NCBI RefSeq assembly: GCF_000234665.1
Contig: NC_018334.1
Span: 992,001 to 1,056,000, forward strand
From: Leishmania mexicana MHOM/GT/2001/U1103
Lineage: Eukaryota; Euglenozoa; Kinetoplastea; Trypanosomatida; Trypanosomatidae
Length of the DNA stretch: 64,000 nt
Direction: 5' to 3'
In this document: positions 20,653 through 31,800 of the stretch, piece by piece
How positions within the stretch are numbered: the first letter of the stretch is position 1
How the letters are laid out: every line of letters starts with the position of its first letter
Program-made: the position numbers and the translations under genes
Notes under the pieces: model-generated
Databases searched by the model: none
The model's input: the letters and a program-made list of their open reading frames with translations, nothing else
What the model was told of the DNA's origin: nothing

Positions 20653-23144
20653 TGCAAGATTCACGTAGAACGTCGTCTTTGTGTAGGGAGGATAAGGCGG
20701 GTAGACGCAAGAAAACAAAGAAGGCACTGGAACACAGCAGCAGCAGCAGTCACTACTACAAGAAAACAACACCGTGAAACCGCAATGGAGCTGCGCGCAA
20801 GAGTCGCACGCTGCGTACTTCCCGATGCGAGAGAGAGAGGGAGAGAGACGTCAGAGAAGGGGGAGGGAGGGCGGAGGGGGGGGGGAGTGGGGAGCACACC
20901 GAACGACAAAACGGGCGTGCTGAGAGCGAGAGAGAACAAAAGAAAACGATTCGGCGAAAAAAAAAACAAAAAAATCAACGGTAATATCCGCCGCCGCAGC
21001 AGACGCAGACGCAGCAGCAGCAGCAGGCGCAGGCGCATGCAGTCTCTTATTAGAGGCACGCACAGACCTCCCTCCCACGAAAAGAAAAAAACAAAAGACA
21101 CACACACACACGCACACGCACACAAAAGACGACACGCGCACCAGATCGATGGCCCAGACGTGGCCGTCAAAGCGATGCGCAGGCAAACAGCAGACAAAAA
21201 AAAACGCGAGAGGGAGGGAGGGGGGAGGGAAACGGCGACCAAACCAACGAACCAAACTCGCCAACAAAAATACAAAAACAACAAAAGAGGGACAGGAAAG
21301 CACGGGAATATTCGGCACAGAACGGTGTCTGCAGAAGGCCGGTGGACACTCGTGAAGCGAAGATGGGCGGGTGGAGGAGGGAGGGGGAAGAAGGCTCAGG
21401 TGGGCGGAAAGAGAAGAACGAGGCGACGGCATACTCAATGCGAAACGCACGCAAGCCGATGCACAGACCTAAGAAGGAGAGAGTGGGAAAGAATGAGGCG
21501 CGCGCACACACACACAACATACTCGGTCGCATACGCGGAGGGTGTTCTCGATGTGGACCAGTGAAAGCGCGAGGGGTGGGACCAGCCGTGTGTGTGTGTG
21601 TGTGGAAGGAGGGGAGAGCGCAGGGTAAGGCGAAAGAGAGAAGAGGAAGACGATGGGGGGAGGGAGGGAGGAGGTCAGCGGCAGAAAAGGGCCGGCTGAA
21701 GGAGGACAAGACGGAGTAGCGCAGATGGGGGAGAGATGGGAGGGGTGTAGCAAAAGGAGCAAGAAAGACGAAGAAATAAACACGCACACACGCACACGCA
21801 CACGCACGCACGCACACACCGCAGACTGATGACAGAGCTGCTGCCCCGTTAACGAACACGCCAGGTGGAAAAGAAAGTGTGCCAATGCAGGGAAAGCGCA
21901 GGCGCTACCAGGCAACGGAGAGTAGGAAGGCTTACCGGGAGCACGTGAGGGGGGAGCGCCGGAGCACCGCTCCACGCCTCCGCTGGGCGTCGCAAGGAGC
22001 TGCAGGAATGTTATGAGATGACTTGATCAGGTAACCAAAGGACAGAAAGAAAGTAGCCAACGAAAAAGGGTGAGTAAAAGGGGGGAGGAGGAGAAAAAAA
22101 AACGAAAACAGACGTGGCGTGGGTGGGCCACTGGAGGCGTTGCTTGATGGTGTTGCTCGCGCCTCCTCCGCGTTGGTCAAACGTCTCGCGTAAAGCCGAG
22201 GACCAGCGGCAGCGGCCTGAGGCGCGCTTCAGTTTCCTCCGATAATGGAGGGGAAAATAAACGAAAAAAAACGTATGGGCCACTCACGTGCAGCAGAATA
22301 GGATGTGAGGAGTTGAGCAGGACGCCCGGGCGGAGAGGAGAGTGGCGGTTGAATGGAGCACGGAGATGCGTAGAGGGGAGACAACACCCCTCCCCCTCCC
22401 CCTCAAACAAACGAAAAAAAATATGTTCGTAAAATAAAAGCGAGATACGAGGTGAGTGTCGAGGGAGGGTGTTGACGCCGCAGAGCGCACCTTTCACTGT
22501 AGATATGTATACGTGCGTGGGCGCGTGTTGTCCAGAGAGGGAGAGGGAGAGAGAGGCGAGAGGAGTGGGAGCAGGGGGGAGGCGCTGAGCAAGTGTTGAG
22601 AGAGTTGCTGTTGCCTGTCGGCAGAAAAACAAATGTGGGGCTGTTGCGCATCCATGTTCAGCGCGGAAAATTGTTGCGCTTTGGTGCTCACGTTTACGGT
22701 GCCGTGACGGAGTGCTCGGTCAACAGCATCGGCAACATGAAGGGGCTTGGTTCACAAAATGCGTCGAGTTAGCGAGCGCACACAGGTGAGACTCATGCCG
22801 ATGCGCAAGAGGTAGACTTCTTGTCTGTGAGAAGGCCGCGCGCGCAGAAGAGGAAAACGCTCACGAGAGGGAAGAAACCAGTAATAGCACCAAAGCACAC
22901 GACAAGAGCGAGTTGTGCAGCGGTGCTCTGCACAGCTCGAGAGTCGATTTGGATTGGCTCGTGCTCCATCCTTTAAGCCAGCCGGCAACACCTGCCTCAC
23001 CCACGCCCATGTGCGCACACGCATGGAGAGGGCCAAGCCGAGAAAGGGGAGCCGAGCATGCGATATAGGCGAGGGAGTTTATACTGTTTTCAGAGAATAA
23101 AGAGCGATGCCCACCGTCGAGGCGGCAAACACCCGCGCACCGCC
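20653..23144. other. Intergenic spacer
   Basis: From 20700 to 21500 the sequence is strongly A/G-rich on the plus strand, with CAG/CGC repeats at 20740-20752 and 20985-21035, a G-run at 20878-20887, A-runs near 20957 and 21197, and CA runs near 21100 and 21785. These supply abundant polypyrimidine signal for the 767-aa gene. From 22690 to 23140, next to the tRNA ligase stop, the sequence is more complex and is its 3' UTR. The long frames on both strands (up to 331 aa) follow base bias and are not supported as genes. Confidence 0.6.
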
Positions 23145-25931
23145 TCATCGGAACTCGAAGATGCCCATTACAGTGCAGTTTGGTGGCAGGTGCAACACCT
23201 TCCTCTTCGCAGGATCGCCCGGGTAGGCGGTCGGGGATATCAGATCGTTACTGTACTTGGGTGGAACTCCTTCGCGGTTCGAGATGGTGATGTGCGGTAT
23301 GGGGTTAGCGCAGGGGTAGTGTGCGTCGTCGCGGCGCACGGTGATCGTCACTCCATCGGCATCGGCGACTACAGACTCTAAGGTGAGCGTAACGGACTGG
23401 CCGAGGAGTTTGGCAAGCGCCACAAACGCCACAGGGTCCATCTCACCGCCGAAGTATTTTGTCGTGACGTGGAACTCGCGCTGCACCACTTGCCCTGCCG
23501 TGAACTCTGGAGGCACCAATTTGAGTAGCTTCGCTACATCCTGCTGCTGCTTGATGGCGATGGAGGCGTAGGCCGGGGCACGCGGCAAGTTGTGCAGGAA
23601 CGATTCGTATTGGTGAGCCAAGCTGATCGCCTCGCTCACGTCCTCGTCCGTGACAGGCGGCAACGTGTGTGTACCGTTGGCCTGCAGCTTTTCCCATATC
23701 ATCCGCACCATATCGTTGAGTGGCGAGGTGATGTCCAGCTCCAGCACCAAATCTGGCGGATCGTTTGGCGTCTCGCAGTCACGCACCGCTTTGCGCACAA
23801 AGGAGCGCGTAACCTTCATCTGCGCCTCGCGCTCCGGCAGCGCCAGAGTCGGGTCGATACGGATGGACCGGTGCGCGTTCCCGCGGCCGAGCACGCGGGC
23901 GATACAGACATCGTACAATGCCTTTTCCCCGTCGGGGTGAAACCACGTCACCGTCAAGGTCAGCGGTAGATTGTCGTAGTCCTCGTTCATCTTGGCGTCC
24001 AGGTTCATCTTGTCGATTATGAGATGCGTCACCGTCGACTCCGCCTGCGTGGCCTGCCGCAGCGAGGCGAGGAACTTGTCGCGCTTGCCTGCCTCGTCCT
24101 GATTCACCCAACGGGGCTGGTACTGGGACGTTTGCAGTAGCACGTAGAGGGCACGGCTCAGGGTGGACTTGCCAGATCCTTGCGGCCCCACGAACTTGAT
24201 CACATCCAGATCATGCGTGCCGCTGCCCCACTGCACCGGATCGGGTCGGTACTGCACACACGCATCGTACAGCTTCGGGTCGGAGTCCATGGCGGTCTGG
24301 AACTCCTTCTGGAGAGAGAGCCATTTCTTTCGCAGCTGGAACAGTTCGCTGCGCTGCATGCTTGGCGTGAGGCGCTGAGTCATCTGCAGCCAGGCGGCAA
24401 AGTGCAGGAGCCAGGGCATGCGGTTCGCCTCCCACTCCTTGAAGTGGTCTCGCAGCTCCGGCCGTTGCTGGCCTAGCTTCTTCTTGAGCCACACCTGGAG
24501 GTCATTGCCGTTGAGCCTGTGGTTTGTGACTGCCTCCCGCGTGGCGCGCTCCATGGCGTACGGGTATGACTTTTCCTTCCACAGCCGCACCACCTTTCCG
24601 CTTGCGTCGGCGCCGTACATGACGCAGCCCTCCAAGTCGATGCGTCGGTTGATCGTGCGAATGCGCTGCACGTACTCGGGCGAGCCGTACACGACCGGAG
24701 TGCTGTAGCGTGAGAAGCCGAGTCCAACGCCTGCGCAAAGTGCCTCAGCCTCTGCCGCGGGGATACAGAGGCCGTCCTGTCGCGAATGCTGCTGCGCCAC
24801 ATTTTGCGCATCCGCCGTTTCTTCATGACAATCGCCGTCGTCACGCTCTGGTGCCTTGTTGCCGGAAAGGTCGGTGCGCCCAGTGCGAGCTGCCTCAAAG
24901 GCGCGTTTGTTAAGCGTCACCGCGTAGAACCGCAGCTCGTTGCCACCACTGTAGTCCATGAGATGTTGACTGTCCGAGAAGATGGCCACGAAGCAGCTCG
25001 TCCACATCTTCTTGCAGAGGGTCTCATGAAACGCACACGCCTGCGCCGGTGTTATAGTGCGGGACGCCACGGCCTGCGCATTGGCATTGGCAGAGGATGG
25101 CGCAGATCCCCCACCACCACCACATCCGGACGACGCACCACCGGCTGGGAGCATCGCTTTCCAAAGCCGAGAGATCTTGACCGCTTGCGAGTAGCGGCGG
25201 CCGAGGCTGCTGTAGTAGTGCAGGCATTCTTCAGAAACGGCGTAGTCGAGCACAATGTGCACATCCTTGCTCCCAATCACCCAGAAACGACGAGAGGTAT
25301 CCTCCGCATCAGCGGCGCCACAACTCGCTTGAGACTCCGTCGACGTTTCTCCCGGCTTTGCGGGAGGAAGAACGAAAGCGGAGAGGTGCCCACGCTCGCC
25401 ACTCTCCTCCTCCATGGCAATAACGGTCTGCACAGCGTCCGGGTAACCGTAGGTGCTGTCTTTGCACCCAAACTTGCGCAGCCCATCGGCAGCACCCACG
25501 AGTGAGTAGGTGGGAGTACCGTTCGGCGAATCAGACTTTACGTACACGCGCGCATTGCCTCGCGGCAGACGCTCCCACACATCACGGTGTTGGCTATAGA
25601 TGACTTCATCGATTCCACTGATGGTGCGCTCCACCACGACAAAGTCGCGCTGGGCAGCAGCAGCAGCAGCGGGCAGAGGGAGAAGGAAGAGGCGGCCTTT
25701 CTCACGGCACCGGCTCAAGTGGGCGCAGCTCGCGTCGAAGACGTTGGAAACGACAATCGACTCGACATCGTGCGGTGTTTCTTCGCTTTTTCCTTGCGAC
25801 ATATTCTGGGATGGGGTCGGCGGCCGGCTGGATGATGAGTTGCCCCGACCACCACCACGACTCTGCCGCCTTTGGCCGCCTCTTCTGCCTCTTCCCCCTC
25901 GTCCGCTACCACGACGGGAGGAATTACGCAT
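23145..25931 (-). CDS. TRL1: tRNA ligase, Trl1 type (ligase, kinase, cyclic phosphodiesterase)
   Basis: This 928-aa protein has the layout of fungal-type tRNA ligase, which heals and seals tRNA halves after intron removal. In trypanosomatids the only intron-bearing tRNA is tRNA-Tyr. Residues 5-31 form an RGG-rich basic tail. In the ligase region, WVIGSKDVH (217-225) resembles motif Ia, LEGCVMY (433-439) motif IV and LWKEKSYPY (450-458) motif V. The expected motif I, EEESGERG (174-181), has Glu175 where the catalytic Lys should be. Two Gly/Ala/Asp-rich insertions occur near 262-290 and 350-390. The kinase has Walker A GPQGSGKST (582-590). The C-terminal phosphodiesterase has the paired HVT (821-823) and HIT (880-882) motifs of the 2H family. 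All three domains are in frame. An ATG at 25931 opens the frame. Confidence 0.9.
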   Translation of the reverse strand: MRNSSRRGSGRGGRGRRGGQRRQSRGGGRGNSSSSRPPTPSQNMSQGKSEETPHDVESIVVSNVFDASCAHLSRCREKGRLFLLPLPAAAAAAQRDFVVVERTISGIDEVIYSQHRDVWERLPRGNARVYVKSDSPNGTPTYSLVGAADGLRKFGCKDSTYGYPDAVQTVIAMEEESGERGHLSAFVLPPAKPGETSTESQASCGAADAEDTSRRFWVIGSKDVHIVLDYAVSEECLHYYSSLGRRYSQAVKISRLWKAMLPAGGASSGCGGGGGSAPSSANANAQAVASRTITPAQACAFHETLCKKMWTSCFVAIFSDSQHLMDYSGGNELRFYAVTLNKRAFEAARTGRTDLSGNKAPERDDGDCHEETADAQNVAQQHSRQDGLCIPAAEAEALCAGVGLGFSRYSTPVVYGSPEYVQRIRTINRRIDLEGCVMYGADASGKVVRLWKEKSYPYAMERATREAVTNHRLNGNDLQVWLKKKLGQQRPELRDHFKEWEANRMPWLLHFAAWLQMTQRLTPSMQRSELFQLRKKWLSLQKEFQTAMDSDPKLYDACVQYRPDPVQWGSGTHDLDVIKFVGPQGSGKSTLSRALYVLLQTSQYQPRWVNQDEAGKRDKFLASLRQATQAESTVTHLIIDKMNLDAKMNEDYDNLPLTLTVTWFHPDGEKALYDVCIARVLGRGNAHRSIRIDPTLALPEREAQMKVTRSFVRKAVRDCETPNDPPDLVLELDITSPLNDMVRMIWEKLQANGTHTLPPVTDEDVSEAISLAHQYESFLHNLPRAPAYASIAIKQQQDVAKLLKLVPPEFTAGQVVQREFHVTTKYFGGEMDPVAFVALAKLLGQSVTLTLESVVADADGVTITVRRDDAHYPCANPIPHITISNREGVPPKYSNDLISPTAYPGDPAKRKVLHLPPNCTVMGIFEFR

Positions 25932-26486
25932 GAGCTGTATGTGCGGATGGAGAAGCGACAGACAGGAAGCAGACGGCTACCACAGAGGTGGAGGTCGAAT
26001 GGTCTGTGCTACCACCTTATAAAGCGCGAAGGAAATGCAACGCGGGAAAAGGAAGAAGAGCGTGGCAGAGCAGACCGGAGGTAACACGTCCTGGCAGCGT
26101 TCAGCGGAGGGGAACGTCTGCCGTTTCACGGCGAGTGGCAGCGCCATCGTTGCAGAAGACGTCTAGCGATCGCGTACACAGGTTTGGCACTTTCCTGTGC
26201 TAAAGGGGGGGGGGCTGCGGCAGGCAAACACCCGTGCGAGGCGACGCTGCAACAGAAGAAATGTCTCGCAGGGGGTCTTGCACAACTCCGCAGAAAACAC
26301 GCCGAGCGCATCCTGTCTCACCAGACGAGTCTTCATGACAGCGTCAAAAACTGTCGAAACAAGGCATTTCACGATTGCGTACCACTCACTTCTTCGCTTC
26401 TTACTCTTCAGACGCAACGACACCGTGGAGTTGTACCCATCAGCGACACGCCTTCTTCCTCTTCGCCCCCCGCGTCTATTCGCTTA
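25932..26486. other. 5' flank of the tRNA ligase and upstream spacer
   Basis: The sense strand has pyrimidine-rich tracts at 26045-26065 and 25940-25975 with AG candidates around 26006-26017, fitting a 5' UTR of about 75-90 nt. From 26163 to 26430 one minus-strand frame is open for 86 codons with balanced composition (for example EWYAIVKCLVSTVFDAVM), but it opens with GTG, shows no domain and abuts the SIDER2 copy. I do not call it a gene. Confidence 0.5.
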
Positions 26487-27070
26487 CATACGACATGGGG
26501 CTCACCCTCCACTCTACACCCCCACCCGGCCTGCCACGGGCCCCCCCTCTCCCCGGATCTGCGTGAAGCGAAGCATCCGTAGACACACGCGTTGCAGCCA
26601 TGTGCCAACTCAGCCATCGGAGAGCACGGCCCCTCTGCCTCAAGCTCTGCCCACCCCCTGCCCGGTAGGCCGCCTCACAGCCGCGCCCACTATGCCGGCC
26701 ACCACCTGGTGCATCCCCCTCGGGGTGGCTCAGCCTCCGTCCCACAGCAGGCAGTGTGAGGGGCGGGTGACACACACTGGAGTCAAGTTGGCACTTTGTC
26801 TATTGTATCAGCGGTGCATACGTCGTCACTGTCGCAGACCGCACCGACGCAGCGCCACCCAGGCCCTGGCCGCCGACATCAGCAGCGGTACATCGCTCTG
26901 ACCTCCCCTACGGCGTAGTCACTAGGCCACATCACCAGCAGAAGTGGTTCGACGTTTTGCAGGGATAGATGGGGGACGTGCTTGGGATCCTTCCGCACAG
27001 AGAGGGTGGGGGGTGGGCGCACTGGACCATGTAGTGGCACACGCTGAGAGGTGTGTGCTCGAGTGACGAG
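26487..27070 (-). mobile_element. SIDER2 retroposon, longer copy
   Basis: The first 483 bases are identical by eye to 16964-17446. The element continues to about 27070 through GTGGCACACGCTGAGAGGTG, a block also present in the diverged copy at 938-970. It therefore retains more of the 5' part, in the sense orientation, than the copy at 16964. It lies between the tRNA ligase and the 1036-aa gene, in the 3' UTR region of the latter. SIDER2 elements in this position are associated with mRNA destabilisation in Leishmania. Confidence 0.85.
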
Positions 27071-28872
27071 GAGGGAGGGAGACGCGCACACCAGCGAAGA
27101 AGAAAAAAAGGACCAAAGGAGGGGGGGCAAAGGCTGCGCTGGCAACACCGGAGAGGGAGGGAAAACGACACTGCGAGCTCAGAATCAAAGCTGGCAAGTT
27201 CGGATCTGCGCGCGCAGGCCGTCGCAGCCTTGCCATGGCAGGAGGGGTGGTGTGTGTGTGCACGTGGGAGGAGGAGGGGGGGCAAGGGAAGTGGCCGAAG
27301 AACAGACGAAGGAAAACGAAACTAGGGAGACAATGAGGAGCTGTGTTACATCTGTTTGTGCCAAATATGTCGGAGGGTGGGGGAGGGGGGAGAGAGAGAG
27401 ATCGAGGAGAGGGAGGAGGAGGAGGCGGAAAGACAGAGAGGGAGAAGCGTGGGGAATGACACGAGCCAGCACTCCAGATACCGAGGGGGGGGGGAGCAGG
27501 AGAACGAAGGCGTGAAAGGGGGCCAGAAAAAAAAATAGGGAAAAAAGCAAACGGCCAAACGACTCTCTCACATACAGTCTCCCCCAGGAAGACGTATGGG
27601 GAACATAAGAGCGGTGTGCTCTCCATGGCGAGGACGCATGTGGGGGAGAGACTGGGGTAAATGTAAACACCATGAGAGGAGCATCACCATCCAAAAGGAG
27701 GGGTGGGGGAGGGGACAGGCAAACGACAATATATATATATATATAGTTCGACGTGCGCGACGGACAGTGGTGGGAAGCTGAATGGGAAGAAAGCCAGAAG
27801 GCGAGTGCGAAGAGCGTACAAGGGAGCAATGCGGAGAAGAGAAAATCGACCGTCGATCATCTTGTGTAATACACGCGAATCCTCTACTTCAACGCATACA
27901 GAGGCAGGGGAGGCGGAGGAGGAGGGGGAGAGGCAGAAGCTCCCTTTCTGGAAATAAACAGGTGCGCAACAACAAGAATAACAGCAAAGGGAAGGGAGGG
28001 GAGGGGGAGGAAGAGCTACGTGTGAGATAGGGAGCACTTCAGGTTGCGCTGGAGACAGTAACTATGCAGGCTCAAAGCCATGACGTACACAAGTACACAC
28101 ACACACACACAGAGGCGTGAAAGAGGGAACTCTCTCACACACTCACACACAGGCGATACAAGGAGGGACATGCACATGAAAAAGGGGAGACCCCCCTCCC
28201 TCTCCAAAAAAACAAACAAACAAACGACAGCAACAGCAGGAGCACTGTAGAAAGAGTAGAATGCGGATAGGTGTGGCAACGTAAAAGAAAGAAAAGGGGC
28301 AGCGATGAGGGCAGGGGACAGACCCAAAAAAAACAAAATGGTCAGAGAGGTACGCCATAACGGCGAGGAGAGCAACAGAGGAGAATAACGAAATGAAAGA
28401 AGGCCACTGGCGGGTGTGGGACGAATCCGGGGCACAGCAAGAGAAAGAGAGAGAGAGTTGTGCGTGTGCGTGTGCGTGTGGGCGTGGGCGTGGACGTGTG
28501 TGGGTGATGAAGACCAGACACATACACATACACACACTTGTATTCGTGCACAAAGACGGAGAAACAAAAAGATAAAGGGAAGTAAAAGGGTGCCGAGAAC
28601 ATGAGTACCCGTAGAGACGAACAATGGTGGCCCCGAGACAATGGAGGAGGTGGACGGAGGTGGAGGGGGGGGGGAAGAAGGAGTGAGACAGCTCTGCGAA
28701 ACAACGAGGGAGGATCTGGCGTCATTTTTTTCTTTCAGTTGCTATACTCCGTGAAGCAGCTGCGAGCAACGCCTTTTACAGGTGTGGACAGCAGAGCGCA
28801 CATGCACGCGCCCCCTCCTCCTCCTTCTCTTCTCATGAGACATTCATGCATGTGAGCGCCTTCTAGCATGCA
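27071..28872. other. 3' flank of the 1036-aa gene
   Basis: Mostly simple sequence: G-runs at 27120-27127 and 27484-27493, GA-rich blocks at 27380-27450, an AT run at 27729-27745, CA runs near 28095 and 28530, and alternating GT/GC at 28460-28500. No gene is supported; Cys-Val and Pro-Leu frames follow these repeats. Confidence 0.6.
27729..27745. repeat. AT dinucleotide repeat
   Basis: A 17-bp perfect AT tract inside G/A-rich spacer; the local base composition changes sharply. Confidence 0.9.
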
Positions 28873-31800
28873 TCAAAAATCGCCGCGGTCGAACATGTTT
28901 ACGGTGTCCGCAGAGACGTTAGAGACCTTGAAGCATGCGAGGGAGAACCCGGGGTCGCTGGCCTGCGTGGAAATGCATGATAACATGCCTGGAGAGTTTT
29001 TCACAGACGAGGCCTCGCGCTGCAGATCCACTTTGGCATGGCGAACCCTTGGAGGTGATGTGGCTGGGTTGCCTGCCGCGGTGCAGTCCGAGCCCGCATG
29101 AGAGCTCTGGGGATGAGTACCGGATACCCTGCCCGACTTGACTGTGCTTGTTAACGGCGGCAGAGCCCCCTTCTCAGGCGTGGCCACTGTGGGAGATCGC
29201 AGAAAGAGGAGAGGTGAGTTGCAGTTCGCCACTGGTGGAGTAGCGGTCGGTGACTTATGGCACTGCGGCGATATCGGCATCTGGCTGCTGCCTCCCACCT
29301 CCTTCCATAACGAAGGCGGTGTCTTCCTCGAAGCATCTTCTGTTTTCCGCCTTGAGCTGCTCTTGGGGGCGCTGCTGCTGCTGTTGTTGTTGCCATTAAC
29401 GGAGCTCGCATGCCGCATGGGGCTGCTCTGGTCCTTTGGCGATGGTGTGGCTATCTGTGACCCCGCTTGACTGCTGCTGCAGCGCGGGTGCTTCTCCGTG
29501 CTGCTTTCGAACATGTTTCGCAGTTTAGCCACCATACTGCCCCGCTTCTCTTGGGGAAGCTGAGAGAAGGAAAAGGTGTCGGCGTCGATGCTCAGCGACT
29601 GTGTCACGGACCATCTCTCCTTCTCGGCTGCTGTCAAGCACGCCACGGCAGAGGCCGCCTGTGCGACCTGGGCACGTGGGCCGCTTGCAGTCCCTCGATT
29701 GGCGGTGCGCAATGCGCGCAGTGGCAGGGTGGAGTCTCTCGTGGCATCAGCGGCGTCGTCCTCGTTTTGCTTGCATTTCTGGAATAGGCTGGGGTGTCTG
29801 CAGCTGCTCGCTCCCGTATCCGGCCTCATTACTGTCTCCTGGCCGTTCGAATCAGCTTCTAGATGGGCGGTGGCGCTGCCCTTACCGCCTTCGCCGTCAT
29901 GCGCACGACTTCCACCGCTGCTGCCGCCCTTCGTCGAGCCAGAACGCGAGGATGAGTTGGCACGGTGCTTCGAGGAAAACGTCAGTGGAGGAGAAATAGA
30001 CCACTCGCTCTCTTTCCACAAGACTAGACTGTTCAGGTCGACTGGAGACGGAAGGGGCTCAGTGCTGCCCCACGTGCGACACGCCCGCTCCTGGACATGC
30101 GTGAGCTTCGGTGACAATGGTGATGCCGGTGCGACTTTAGCGGTCGGTGAAGAAGATATGACGACATTGGGGGCGGTACTGTCGTCGTTTGGCAGCAGGC
30201 CGAAGTTACTGATAGAGGCATCGCTTGGTTCTTCCCGTATCCCATCCACGGACTTGCTGCCGCTGCTGGCGTCGAGGGGGCGGCTGGAGACTGTCTTGAG
30301 CGGCCCTTGCCGCTCGCTCGCTGCTGCGAGAAACCTAGGCGGTTCCATCAGAACAGGAAAGTCTGTCGTGGATGGGAGATCGGCCACGTCCACAGAGCTG
30401 GTGCTGTCCGCATCATGCTCTTCCGCTTCCTTGCCGTTGCTGGAACGGCATCCCTTGGCAGCGCTGACATCCAACAGCGCAGATTCCGGCGGAGACACCA
30501 CTCGTGGCTCCTCCTCGGGCACGGCGGTGCGTTGGACTGTCACACCTGGTACAAGGAGGTTTGAGAGGTCAGCCAGCGGCGACTCTGAGCGTTGCGGCGA
30601 CGGTGCCCCGGCCGCGAAGGCAGACGCGAGGCTCACAGTACTGGCCAAGTCGGAGTCGCTGATCACGACGGACAGGTCACCCACCACGGAGGACAAATGA
30701 CTGTACTCCGTGTTCCCCGAGCTGGAGCCACAGTCGTCGCTGCTCCCGCGCTCGCTAATGGCGTGCGATGGAATGGGCGAGACAAGTCTGTCGACTTGAA
30801 GCGTCGACTCCGCTTTCCGCATCTCATTCCGTGAGCTGGCCGCCTGTGTCTGTTGCGGCCGACGCCAGACAGGCGGGTGCGGGACTCGCGTGAGGTTGAT
30901 TTCGTGCGGCACTCGAGGTTGCGGCATCGTCAAGCGACGGCTGGGGCTCGAGTAACTGATGCCCTGATAGTCGCCTCGAGACGAGTCCGTAGCATCGGAA
31001 GGCATGCTTGCGTAGCTCGACGGGAACGATTGCCTTTGCGCTGCGGCGTTAAACATGGTGGTCGGCTGCAGCGGTGGGGCCGACGGGAGTTGTGGGGATG
31101 ACAGAGAGCTGCGGGTGCCGTGGACACCGATGGTGGTGGCAATGTTTTGAGCGGTGGAGCCCGCGGAGACCATCAGTGGAGGAGCACTCATGGGGGCGCT
31201 TCTGTTGTTCCCTCTGCTGTTGTCGCTCACACCGGCTGTCGTGCCGCCGGCGGTGGCGGGGTTCAGCGGGAGCCGACTGCTGGAGCGGATTCTCCGACTC
31301 ATCCGTGGGGGCACTTTATCAGAGGACGATAAGACAGGCACACTGCTGAAAGCGCTGTTGTTCGCGGCGACGGGACGGCGGCTGTCACTCATGCCGCTGA
31401 CGGGTGCACCGAGGCGCAGCGTAGTGCCGTCCTCTGCCGTGGTTGCGCCGAGCAGCGGCGCATGCGAAGGAGCAGAGGCTGTGGCGACTGGGTGGACTTC
31501 GTGCCTGCTGCCCGCCCTTCGTGCTGATGCGGCTGTGGATGATGGGGACACAGGAAAGAGGTGCATTTCTCCGAGTCGATTCGAGACCGCACCGCGCAGT
31601 GTCTGACTTTGCGGCAAGAGAGCGGGAGCGCCATCGCCTTGAGGCGCTGACGTCTGAGCAGCGTTTCGGGGCTTGCTGTGATGCAAGACTCCGTTCTTCG
31701 TCCTCATGGCATTGCCGCCGTTGGGGTGCGGCATTCGAGCACTCGCGCCTGTAGGGGTGCCATTTTCGTGCTCGCCATCATGGGCAGCGCCGTTAGAGTC

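Noticed and set aside
20569..21564. 331-codon plus-strand frame
   Set aside because: It overlaps the start of the 767-aa gene on the other strand and is a Lys/Arg/Gly-rich reading of A/G-rich spacer, with no domain.
29576..30700. 374-codon plus-strand frame
   Set aside because: It is the antisense shadow of the 1036-aa gene, whose GC-rich codons keep the opposite frame open.
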